From: Echinococcus granulosus
Taxonomy: Eukaryota; Platyhelminthes; Cestoda; Cyclophyllidea; Taeniidae
NCBI RefSeq assembly: GCF_000524195.1
Contig: NW_020170402.1
Location: forward strand, 502,799 to 566,798
DNA length: 64,000 bases
Direction: 5' to 3'
Both the position numbers and the translations under genes were made by a program. The notes under the pieces are model-generated. The model ran no database searches and was not told the origin of the DNA. It saw only the letters and a list, made by a program, of their open reading frames with translations. Shown here one piece after another: positions 36,404-48,452 of the stretch; position 1 is the stretch's first letter; each line of letters starts with the position of its first letter.

Positions 36404-39400
36404 TCCCCAAGAATTCCTCCCATTTTTTTACCCTCGAAGGAGGCATTTCCTTCTCTCCATAGAGCTCCATCAGATCCGTGATCTGCACACCACCACCAGT
36501 AGCGGATAGAGGGACGTACGTCGGCCGAATAAGATCGGAAATAGACGACGCAGGTAAAGGTTTCCGCACCATCGGCCTTTTGTAGCGCCGTAGCAAATCG
36601 ATTAATTGCTCCATCTTACTGTGGCCATGAACTCCACACGAATTGATGAAGCGAAGCGAAGCTGCGAGCTGTCGTACAAACGCGCCATGTTCTGCTACAG
36701 CATTCACTAGGTAGATATTCCTAGATGGAAAGAAAAAGAAACGCTTGGAAGCCTGGAATATGTTTCAGACACTAGTTGAGGACAAAAAGAACGAAACTAT
36801 TTGAACAACCCACCGATTGAGATGATGCATCGCAATGAGAGCCGCCAGAGGTTGCCGAGTGGGATGCACTACTCCGGAGCATAGAGCGCTGGCATAGGCG
36901 CGGAGCACGCCCTCATCCGTCTCCAAAGGTTCGAATAATCTCTCATAGATGGCGGTTGGCAGAACGACCTAGAAGAAGAAACGAAAGTCGAGAAAATGGA
37001 AGGCGAACTTGCCTCCACAGGAGAGAGCTGAAAGGCGCGAAGTGCGGATTGGTGCTCTCCCCACAGAGCACGTCGATAGCTGGGAGGTAGCACGGTGGGT
37101 TGAAGGAAGAGAAGTAGAAGGTTACCAAAGATTGAGGAGGAGTAGGAGACGGCGGCGTAGTGCTCCAACAAGTCAATGAATCTAGGTCCAAAAGTGAAGC
37201 TCAATTTGGACTCGCACCAAGATATGGAAGAGAAAAGCCATGTCAAAATTTTCCACCTTTTCACCACTTTCAACAAGGCGCATTGTTTGGCCAAATCGCT
37301 TTAACTGGAACGTTTACATATCTAACAAAAGCACGAACCGGATTCCACTCACAGGTCATAAAGCGAGAGCAAGTCCAGCGGAAGGTATGCCCCGGGATTT
37401 CGATTCATCTCTCCCAGATCCAATTTTGATGCCAGTAGACTGATCAGTTCCGCGATAATGGCACCCGAGGCGTTAAAGCACAGCGCTCCCGCCCCTTGGT
37501 AGGCCAAAATAGCACAGCAGAGGCGAGCCAAGTGCCCACCAGCGGAAAGCTCACGAGACTTCGGGAAGCAACGTGGTGGCGAATGTTGACTCACCAGTCG
37601 ATGAATCCAACCCAAACAGGCGGTGGCTTTCACCAGGTAGGCCTGAAGTCACGTCAGGGAGGAGAGTTTAGAAAAGACAGTGTCAAGAAGTGTTGGATAA
37701 CATAATCCTCGCAGACCTCAGAATCACTTTGACTGCACTCAATGGAACTTATTTTGACTTCGTTTTCGTAGGTATGCTGATAACAGCCCCAAAAATAGGC
37801 CTCCAGGAGAGGCATGTAGAACCAGTCATCAGGTAGGATGAAATCACAACTGGGGCGGGTTTTGAGAACTTCGTAAGTCCCTTGGGTTTCTTCAAAAAAA
37901 AGGAAAAAGTTGCTTAGAATAACTTGTTACTAGAGGGCAATTTCTCACTCCGATAAAACAACAACCCCGATTTCACCGAGTAGATACAAGATCTAGAGGA
38001 ATCTAGATGAGCTGCTTTATTTTGAAGCTCTATGAGTTCAGAACTCCACACTAGATGTCGAATGTGGGGAAGGGACTATGCCACTTTTCTGATGTCATTC
38101 CATTCGTTCATCCGTAACATCACCCACTTCCTCTACCGCCACTAATGTATACTGCGAGAAGGCTATGACAAATTAACAGCATATAATGATCAGAAAACGG
38201 ATGAAGACTAAACTAGCAAGAAGTTTTAATTAAAACCACGACTTACCGGGTCTGGAGCCTTCTAACAACTTGATGAAGTATTCCACATAAACCCGATGCC
38301 CATGGAAGGCCAGACCAACTGAAAACGACTCATGAACTGGAGGCCAAGGAGGAAGAGCATTCATAACTTCCGCAGAGAAGCCCCTTTCGATGCTGAAGAA
38401 AGAAAAGAAATAGCTTCCGTAGTATGGCGTATCCTTGATGCACCAACAATATTAAAACTCACGGAGTCAGGTCGTAAACAGGGAAGATGACTTTCTGCAT
38501 AAGTTCAATGAGCAATGCCTCCTGCCCAAAGAAGTGGTAGGGAAGGAGGTGGAAGGTGGCCCACCACAGACCCTCCTCTTTCGAATCGCTCTAAGAGAGA
38601 ACAAGGAAAGCGGAGCAGTGATTGGCATACAAAGTGGGCTGGCTGTGGAACAGCACCAAGTCAGTGAATTCGCACAATCCAGCCTACAAAGAAAACGCAA
38701 CTTGGAACCTAAGGAAATCAATGAGATTATCCCTAGCTCGTGAGTGAATTGCAAAGAACCGATTATGCTATTATGGTAGACCACATGGAGCACGTCAAAA
38801 ATGCATGTTTCAAATAGACGTTTAGCTGTGAGGATCTCTCAGTCTTTGCAGACTGGGGTAACGATCTTGATAACGTAGCGTCGCGTTCATGCCAAAGCTG
38901 ACAGCAATCCACCATCACATCTCCAGCATCCTCTTGCATCTTTGGATAGGACTCAGCCGCAACAAAGACTTAAACGAATATCTTCGACCACCTACCCATT
39001 GAGCAAGAAGATATCTTTGCATCATCGCAGTTTCCATCGCCATCATGCCATGTGGCAAAGGGGTGCCGGTACTACACGCTTTCTCCACCACCGGGGGCAC
39101 ACGCAACCTAGTTAGCTGACTACACCAAGGGGTTAGATCAACATCTCCAAGCGTCACTGCCGCTTCCACTAAAGGCAGAAAGCTCGGCCAGATCGCCGGT
39201 CTCGGTGGAGCCAAGTCGAGGGGCTCCACAACGTCGCGAGGATAGAGTGAGTGGGTGGAGGACGGCCACCACATGGCAGGAAGGGTGGCGGAGGACTCGC
39301 TGCTAGCGGTACAGGGTCCGCGGTAGAAAAGACAGGTAGACATTCCCAGATCAGGAAGACAGGGTGGGGCAGATGAGACAGTAATGGGAAAGAGGAGGTC

Positions 39401-42400
39401 TTCGTTTTCGCCTGATTCGAAGATTACATCGGTAGTGAAGGCGGATGGGTCATTGTTGGTGTAGATTGAGCCAACGCCAGGCGCCAAAACGTCGGCGTGG
39501 GAAGTTTTCTGGGGGAACCCGGTGAGGACTGACTGGTGTCTGTTCGGATAGTTTGGAACCAATCAAGGTAGGAAGGCTAGTTAGGAAACGTAACCAGTTC
39601 TTGCATTTGAACTGAAGCTTGTCAGAGTGAGATAGATTGATTAAATGATCAAAGAGGCGGGATCAAGTCAAAAGGCGCCGATCGCGAAGCCTGCTTAGTG
39701 CTCAGTCACTGAAATATTGCGGTATTTTACCAAAAGACAACAAATAAAAAGATGTACATCACTTGACCCACAATAAAGCAACCTTAGAATTCGAAGTCAG
39801 GCACTAACCTGATAAAATGATTCAAAATCCTGTTCCAAGATGGGCCCTGAAAAACACATTTTCGAATAGTTGTCTACAAAGTAAGCAGACTATCAGTTCG
39901 CAATGTGGATAGCCTTGGGTTGTAAAGATTTCCTGATGTGGGAAGGAAATGCAGGCTCACCAATTCCTCCATGCCCAGTGCCTTCAAGAGGTGCACAGTG
40001 ACAGCAATCAATGCAGGTGGAAGAGCCTTCCTCCCTTCCTCCCCCTCATCCTCCTGCAAATTCACAAACAATGCAGCGGGGTGATATGGGTAAAGTGAAC
40101 TAGATACTTACGCTTAACGCGACCTCCTCAGATAATCCCTTCGCCCAAGCGCGAATACGCTCGAAGTGGCCACTAGAGAGGTACCTTAAAGAAATTTTAG
40201 CTTCCAAGTTACCACCTGAAGGCGTTATAAGACGCGAGTATGGAACTAGTTCCATTATATGGGTACAGAAAGAATAAAAGACCATAGACCAATTCCTGGA
40301 ATGCCGTGAAAGTCTCTGTATTGATCCTCATAATCGACAATAAGGTAATTCCATCACATAAACACCTCCGGTGCCCCACGTGGTCGCTGTTCCATTTCGA
40401 CTAATGAAGGTCTGCTGGCCAATTCTAAGTAACCACGACGCCGTACTATGAGATTGCGTAGATACAGTTAATCAAATACTCAAGTAACGTAAATATTAAC
40501 CCGAATGGAAGCGTATCAAGTGCAGAGGCAGCTTACTGTGAAAAACGCGGCACTATGACGTTAGCGAAGAACGATGACCATGCGATCCGGAGACAGTCCT
40601 CTTTCTTTTCACCTTCCATCACCGTCTGTGCAGCTGCCACGAGCCCATCTAACGCCCGCCTAAAGCGTGCAAACTGAGAGATCATTGAAAACCTAGCTAC
40701 CCGGTGAGGTCAACAGCTTTCGATGGTGGTTTCGGTTCTTCCAGACACACAGACAGACATCGAAGTGACTCCAATTGAAGAAGAACGCCAAATTTAGGAG
40801 GCAGAGCGGTAGGAAGGCGGAGTAGATAGGCGAGGCAGCGTTCAACAAGACACCAGTCAGTTACCAGCATTAGTCGCAGATTAGTGCTGTGTTGAGCGAG
40901 GACGCGCATTAGTTTGAGCACTCGGGGGAGAGGAACACCGTAGGCATTGGAGAGTTGGTCGTTGTGGCATTGGGGTGTGTCCAAATCGTTCCATGCAAGA
41001 GGAAGGAAGTGCTCAGTGAGGGAGGCGATTAAATGGGGTGTCTTGTAAATCTAAAGGAGAGGTGTAAGGCGGCATGATTGAGTAGATCTTGTTGATTCAC
41101 TCGCTACCAGTGTCCCACATACATGATGCCGGTACGTCAAAAATAGTGTAACCGTAGTCAAACCAAATTGTCAAAGTGGATCCAGAATTCCTAAATAGAG
41201 GCGTGTAGCAGTGGGATAAATGAAGTGGGAACGAGAAGCCTCAAGAATCGACACCTTCCCATACCTAAAGAACATGGTCAATAACCCCGGAACGGGAAGA
41301 TTAACAGCTTCAAAACAGGAAGAATACACTTATAAAAGTGATCCCATTTGGGAGGAACGAGATCCCATGATTCGACATCCCCATCTGTCATAAGAAACTG
41401 AGACAACAAGGTTAAATGACGCGTCTATAAGCACGGACGGAGACCAAGAAGGCAAATAGTCCTACGATTGTCTACCTAACTGCCCATAAAGTTATCTAGG
41501 TCAATGGCAAACACAAAAATAATCCCATGAGTGGCATGAATTCACAAGGGTCTATAGGAAACTGCAACTGAAATCCTAAGAATGGACAATTAAAGGATTT
41601 CAGAATGACAAATCTGAGTCCACTAGCGGTCGAAATCATGGTTGGCATGAAAACCTGGGACAAAGCACCTCTTCCAATAAAAAAGCCACTCCAAAAGGCA
41701 ATTAGGAAGTACCAACAGAGCCAGAGCAGCAGAATGTCTAGCTGCGACGATTAGGAGAGCAGGGAGAGCGTGAGCAACGGTGTCAGGAGGTAGGCAAAGA
41801 CCAGGGCTGGGCGAGAGCATCCAACTGATTCGGGCTGCTAGATTGGTCTGAGCGAACAGACAGCCCACAGGGTCCGCCGCCATCGCCTCCGCGTGGTCCA
41901 ACTTCCCATCAGTTCCATCATTTAACGTTGCTGCTGTCGCCACCTTCAGGCGAAACTTGTGCGGACTCCGGGTCATTGCAGATGGAGAGAGGTTTATAAT
42001 GGATTTGCGACATTCACTTGACCAGTCGAATGCCTCGTCCAGAAGCATCTGTGCAAATAAAGAATATACGTTACTCGTCACTTCCCATGCTGAAGATTTG
42101 CATCTCACTTCGCCTCGCTCGTCCACCAGCAAGTTATTCAACGCGCGGAAACACTCGCCAATCAGAGCTATGGAAACGCCACCACTGTTGCCACCGACAG
42201 CAGCAGAGGCGCGTGTGGCCTCGCTGATGCATTGATCCAGAGCCCAGCGAAGAAGGAAGCAGATCCCCGAAGGACGAGTAAGGAGGGAAGGGAGGAGACT
42301 GGGCGCCTGCAGCAACGAGGCATGATGTCCACGACGCGAAGCAGCCAGTGCTGCAGCCAGACTCGAGACAGCGAGGCGTCGTTGGATGGGCTGGCTGGAG

Positions 42401-44835
42401 GAGGCCAGATGGAATAGCTCTCCAACTGTGTAGCCACCACGCTGAATAAGATAGGGGAGGAGCAGAATTAAGTTTTAACCAAAAATACTTCCTTTAATTC
42501 TATATGAATTGACTGCTCTTGTCGTTGAAGCCATTAGTCTCCCAGCCCTTCTGCAATTTTTTTCCGGGTTGGGGTTGTCGTGTCTTCAGGAATGACTCAA
42601 ACGGTACGATGGTGGCAGCGTAAAGTTCATCAACTCCAAGGGAACAAAAGTCTTTATCTCTCTAGATGGGTATTACACCTATACGTCACAAAAGAAAAGT
42701 GAAAGCTCAAAAGTGAATGAAACTATCAAAAGTGCGCCGACTTGAGGAAACTCCCCAATCTTCAGTTCTGCTCAGGGGCCGGTAATGAAGCAAGACCAAA
42801 GTCTTGACGTTTTGATGGAAAATCACTGTGTGAGTTATACCCGTCTCGAGGAGAATATTAAGACTACCTACCAGAACAGTTTTAACACACCTCAGGTTCG
42901 TCTCCATGATGATGCAGACCCAAGTAAGTGGGTATATCTGCATCAGGGGGGACCACACGGCCTTCAAGGTCGAATCTAGCATCACATGGCTTCGATAAAG
43001 AGATGCTTGCGGTTTTGACCTCTTTTGTGGGTGCTTTTTCGATGTGCGGAAGATCCTGCATCCACGCTAGTTTTTCTGGTTCAACCACATCCATGTGGGG
43101 GATCAAGGGGTTTGGTTCAATGCCAAGCGAGGCGAGAATTGAGTTTGCGTCGGGTTGGGCAGATGATTCGGTACTTCCTGATGACTGATGGACGTCGTCT
43201 CCCTTTTCCAACGGTACTCCATGTCTAAGAGCTATTGAAAAAGTGAGTAAGAGGTGTGCTATTTTAATCTGACTGAATTTCAAATATAAAATGGATGCTA
43301 TTGAAGAATAAACAACAGGTATCCCCGTAGAATTCAAATCTTATAATTTTTCAAAAATCTTATGGGCAAGTTTAATTTGTAAATCAGTGGAACTTCTGGA
43401 CCTACCTTTCTTGTGCATGAGAAAGGAAATGACTTTTGGGTCTACAAAAAGAAACGTATTCACGACGTTAACGCACACATCTCAACAAGAGATGCATTAA
43501 GCCGGATCAGGTATTTCACTGTGAAACCATGTTCTACAGAAGGATTTGCCGTAAATAGGATTGAATACACTGAGACCAAATGCTGAGGTCAGTAGTTCTA
43601 GCCAACGAATAATAAAACGCCGACACTCCAAAGGGAAAACTCCATCGAACAATGAAACTTCATCATAATCTTCAAGTTAGCATTAAAGATATGGTGTACA
43701 CATTGACCTACTGATTAAATTAGCTCGACTACGTCCATGTAGTCGCACAAGAATCTTCCAAAATCTTAGTATTGACCGATCGTACTTAATCGTGCTTCTC
43801 TCATAACTCACCCCACACTGAAATGCTTCAGTCACTTCATGATCGAATAAGTATTGAGCTTAATTACCTAGCCGGTTTTTAAGTTTACATAAAACCAAAA
43901 ATTAGCTGGAAAACCTGCGGAAGCAATGATGGCCTCCCGTTCCCGTAATATCTCCGCCTCTGAGAGCTGTGAAAGCAAGTTAATGTTGTTTTCGTGGATC
44001 CGCACAATCTCATTGGCTGCGAAGCCTTGCTGATGGCGAATCACAGTTGGTCCAGTATCAGCCAACTTTTGAAGGGATTCCGACACTAATCAAAGGGAAA
44101 ACGCCGATGGTAAAATTTCCATCGAGTGAAAATTAAAACTCACTACTGAACCAAAAGGAGGCCATAATGTGCCATATATAAAGCATGAATTTGGGATGAT
44201 TGATCAACTTCAGGGGGCAAAATAACTACCAGAAATACAGATGAGAACAAGATGGAAGTCCTTCTCCATCAACAAGGGAAGCATATAACAACTTGGAAAA
44301 TCATAGTTCAAACTTACGCTTTGGTACTTCCTTCCTGGGCTGCTTTAAAGCGGCATCGGCTTTAAAAGCTACGCCCTCTTTAGCTGCCAGCAGCTGTTTA
44401 GCAAAGAGACTTCGAGTTTTAGGCCTACCAGAGGAACTTTTTGAATCTAACCGGCCAGCACAACGGAGCAGATCAGTATCGGTAATGTTCTCACCCAAAA
44501 GAGGAACATAAGGTTGACCACTACCTCTGTGAATCAGTTCATCGGAAGCACAAACCGTGTTGTCGGGGGAAAACCGGTGCTCCTACGGAGAAAAACGAAT
44601 GAACAACTTGACACTTACGACAACTTGAGAACTGACAGGAGATCCCAAGAAAGATGAGTATTGGTCATTATAGGAGAAGCGTGGGGAATGACTGCTGGTG
44701 GAGACGGTGATTACAATGTGATCAGCGCGAGGATTTTTAAGAAATTCAGCCTGCTCCCTGAAGTACGTAGATGAAGAGTAGGTGCAGTATTTACCAAAGC
44801 AGATCCTCGTCAGTTTTGGCAAACCGGTTATGCAT
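36399..44835 (-). CDS. RPAP1: RNA polymerase II-associated protein 1 (RPAP1)
   Basis: RPAP1 associates with RNA polymerase II and helps its assembly, nuclear import and gene expression. My 22-exon minus-strand model is 44835-44795, 44757-44619, 44582-44318, 44085-43915, 43441-43406, 43231-42891, 42441-41713, 41050-40701, 40659-40537, 40295-40112, 40053-39961, 39846-39809, 39539-38996, 38683-38657, 38590-38463, 38392-38247, 37889-37717, 37642-37595, 37549-37353, 37181-37013, 36968-36814 and 36720-36399. It keeps phase throughout and gives about 1,472 residues (human 1,393). Evidence: an N-terminal EDLLWEQAEFLK motif, RSLFAKQLLAAKEG, the RPAP1_N helix (IHENNINLLSQLSEAEIL, then DPKVISFLMHKK across a 36-nt exon), the RPAP1_C signature (ARFDLEGRVVPPDADIP, then GLHHHGDEPE and GELFHLASSS), and C-terminal FIDLLEHYAAVSYSSSIFG and RRALWGEHQSALRAF. 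The 37889 exon may end at 37702 instead. Oddities are very short exons (27, 36 and 38 nt) and a GC donor at 37,012. The least certain junction is 38,996/38,683. Confidence 0.95.
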
Positions 44836-47800
44836 AATAGCTGCAAAGGATCAAAAGTGCGGTGATAATTTGATGTATTCTAAACAGAAAACAGTAGTTA
44901 ACGATTCAAAGACTAGACGACTGAGGCTGACAATACTAGCTTCTACATCAAAGAAGCGCTAAGAAGCAGGAAGAATATTTATTAACGTTAAAAAGACTTA
45001 GCACCCAGTAAGTAGAACTGTGTAATTAAAAAAATGAAACAATCAAAAATACGACTCCGCCGGTCTAAAGAAGCAAACCCAAACGATCAAGAAAAAACCA
45101 CAATCTAAAACACTAAATAATGTTATCTACAGAGACGACTTTTACTAATTAATGTGACAGGTGATAAATTCAGATTTGGTGAAAGTGAGAAGTGACAAAA
45201 AATGAAGGGCTGCAAAAACAGCCAAAAATCAAAAGACAAGCTGGCCTCATGGAGGGACGAATAAAATTACTAAAATGTGTTGCATTTTAGATCGCTGTAG
45301 CATATCACTAAAGTACCACCCCTCTATTGCCTCCCACGCCAAGCATACAATGAAAACCCGCAAAGCACACGATCGTCTAAAACAAGATACGATAGCAATT
45401 TAACTTTTTTATTCGAAAACAGTGTTTGGAAATAAACATTGCTAAAGCTACACAAGCTATGGTTTGAGGGGCCTTCTTCTTTGCCACGCAATAACTTTTA
45501 ACAACCTCGTCATTTAAGCAAGAGAAATCACGGTATGTAAAATTTTTGGTTTACACAAAGCGAACTAAAGATCAGATTTAAAAAATTATTACATTTTTCA
45601 AAAATTGCTATACTGTCAAAGTATGGATCAGGCGTTTTATTTTTTTAACACTTAGGGAATATAATCGAACATTCTACTTATATTGCCTCATATTGCATAA
45701 TTAGCATGTTCGAGTCATTGTCTTTTAGTTTCGAATTTTTCAGCCTCTCTTTTTTGCCAATAATTCCTAGGGCATTGATATGTCTACCATTCTGCTAATA
45801 ATCTGGCTTCACATCCTGAGACATCTCCAAAGGCGGATGAAGAAATAATACTCGGGCAGTGTATGTACTATCGACGTTTAGGAGCGATTAGGGCTACTGG
45901 CATGTTCCGGAGCCCAGCCGACACGGCTTAAGTGTAATACGATAGTGGTTTGTCCCTCAGCATTGGTGAGGCGCCACTTTGTACTTTGAATTAGTCCCCT
46001 TGTACCTCGCTGGGTGGGTTGGCCTTTCGGGTCATGCCAGTAGCCCAGACGCCTTCTCTGCGCTGAACATATACACTGCCCGAGTATCGTGTCTTCTTTC
46101 GTCTTCAGGGAGTCTCAGGACGCTACATAAGAACCAAGACGGACACCCAATTTGTTGCTTACTTGACGATGAAATAGAATGAAATTATATGTAGAACATT
46201 TCGGAACATAATTAGACTATATATTTAGGCTACGTTTTTTTCAGCCCTACTTTTTCAGTTAGAGAAAGTATATCATAACTACTCCTTTTAGGTTTGAGCG
46301 AGTTTTGCCATCCCTGAACTGTCCACTAATCAGGTGGCAGTGCAGAGTGCTAAAATGCCCCTTGCCGACTGGCCGCAGCTGTAGCCTGCGTGCACTCCCT
46401 TATGCTACTCGGAGCCAACTAGTGCATCACCTTAAAGGGACATGTTAATTAAGTAATTTAAAAGCCTCTAGCGCAATGGTCCAAATCTTTTCTAGTAGAG
46501 TGGACGCGGGTTATGTTTAACGAAGGACTGTCGATTATTGTAACAGAATCGAAGTCTGATAATTTTCTGTTTGTAATTTTGCGCCATCAAAACATCTTTT
46601 GAAATATTATTTATGTGGGATTTGAGTAAGGGTTTCAAACGATAAGTATTGTAATTCAGAGCCGTACCAGGGTACCATGACCGCAAATACCTGTTGATTT
46701 CTCTCTCTCAACTAGGTCAGTTCATATCAGTCAATTCTGCTCCCCATGTCTAACAGTACTAGTGAAAAATCAGTAAAATTGATATTGCGGTTAGATGAAC
46801 GCTCTCAAAAGTAGATACGAGGCAAAAATTCACCCTTTTCTGGTGGAAATGAGGCATTGGGTAATTGGAATGACGATGATTACTGCTATCAACCCTGAAA
46901 CCCTACCATAATTATGCAAACGCAACTACGGTTGCCCCATAACGATCGTTGCTAGGGGAAATAGAGGCAGTTGGGGATAGAGGAGGAGGTAGAGGAGTAA
47001 ATGTATGCGGACGGCGGGGTCAGAGGGAGAGTTTGTGCCTGTGTGTGTCCGCTGGGCGTGCAAACAGCTCCATTAAATGCTAATGTCCTTGCTCCAGATG
47101 CCCTGCGCTTGCTCGCATGCACACAGGCTTGTGGCTTGTCCCCTGAATTTGCATAAGCACTGGCCCCAACACCTTTACCACACGTCACCATCTGTCCCCA
47201 GTTTGCCCCACAATTTTTGGTAATAATAATAGGCAATAGGCGATCTGGTAAAAGTCTGTTTATGTTGCACACCTAATTAATTGATGTAGAGGCTGTAGTC
47301 TTATCCCAACTAATAGGAGGGGTCGAACTAACGGCCTTGAACTAGAGTTCAGTCAATTTCACCGCCCCAGCCTCCACGATCTATGCCATGCCCACTGCGA
47401 TAAGGGTAGTTTGATACTGAGACGGAATAATATATACTTTGGTAAGGGAAACGACAACACGAAACCTCTTTAACTGGCTCTATTCGGTCTGCACGACAGT
47501 GGCAGAGTGCTCCACTCATACTATTTGTACTCAGCTCTTCCCATTTTTTTACCTTCTTACACACACGCCTCGTCGTATCATTAAAAAATACCTCGGAGGC
47601 AAGTGAACCAACTCCAAGAGAGCAATAATGGCCCTGGAGTTGTGTTGGGGATAACCATATCCGGTGGTGGGGGTGGAGAGGGCATTCGCGATTTAAGGGC
47701 TACCGCTGGTGTCATGGGGTTCTTACGTCAGCGGTTCCTATTAACTTTGGTCCTGATTTGTATGTCTTAAAACACCTTGAAGGATCACTCAGACTTTTGA

Positions 47801-48382
47801 TAATGCCATTAATTCGGGCATGGTAGCCACCTCCACATTCTGAAGCATTGAAAAAGGGCGTGTGACGGTTGCTTAATTCAATACCGTCCTTTAACTCTCC
47901 CATGAATCAGACTGCAAGCAGGTGGCATGCTGTTCGCTACCATGTTCCTAGTCATTTTTTCACCACTGGTGACAGCTTCTTCTGCGGTCGTGGGCTCTGC
48001 TACGGTGTCAGACGGCAACATCAAACAGCCCCTACCGAGGATGGTATGAGGTTATCAGACCTGGCACTATAAATCTGTTCCGTTCAGGACTATGACGCCC
48101 ATCATCATCACCAGCTAGAGGTGTCTAGTCTCACCTCATCCATAACACAGGGCAGATGTTATCCCATCTGGTGCTTGTAGTGGTAAGATCTCGTGCGCCC
48201 GCGCAGCACGCAATGGTGATTAGCATAATCAGTAAGGGAGAGCAGAGCCAGGCATTGTCCCCAATGCTATAAGAAGAGCTGCTCCCATAGCGCCGTGGTC
48301 ACTAATACCACCATTCACAACAGGCATGGTGCAAGCATCCACTGAGTAAGTTCTCAAACCCTTCCCGCTTTATCTCTTGTAG
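44836..48382. other. Intergenic region between RPAP1 and the odd-skipped gene
   Basis: The two genes diverge here, so both promoters should lie in this 3.5 kb. The stretch holds the foldback element at 45,813-46,133. An upstream 5' UTR or coding exon of the odd-skipped gene is expected somewhere before 48,383 but was not found. Frames near 47,869-48,072 (+) and 46,952-47,272 (-) have no recognisable content. Confidence 0.45.
45813..46133. mobile_element. Foldback element with long imperfect inverted repeats
   Basis: The left arm (about 45,813-45,910) and right arm (about 46,021-46,133) are imperfect inverted repeats. Both contain, in opposite orientation, TCCTGAGAC, ATACTCGGGCAGTGTAT and GGGCTACTGGCATG. 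The loop of roughly 110 nt includes TGTCCCTCAGCATTGGTGAGG and TTTGTACTTTGAATTAGTCC. It has no coding capacity, so it resembles a MITE or foldback non-autonomous DNA element. A second copy in the opposite orientation lacks one arm (35,860-36,060). No clear target-site duplication was identified, and the family name is not known to me. Confidence 0.75.
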
Positions 48383-48452
48383 GCATGCGAAGATAAGTCT
48401 GTCTGCCGCCTCACCAACCCCCTCGGAAGGACTGGACGATATAGAGGCGGAG

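Noticed and set aside
41957..42417. Plus-strand frames opposite the largest RPAP1 exon
   Set aside because: Antisense shadows; the minus-strand frame continues the RPAP1_C homology without a stop for 243 codons.
45979..46182. 67-codon plus-strand frame overlapping the foldback element
   Set aside because: It lies in the loop and right arm of the inverted repeat and is not matched by a conserved frame in the other copy.
48160..48260. GC-rich stretch considered as a spliced-leader or other small RNA gene
   Set aside because: No match to the cestode spliced-leader sequence that I remember and no clear stem-loop architecture.
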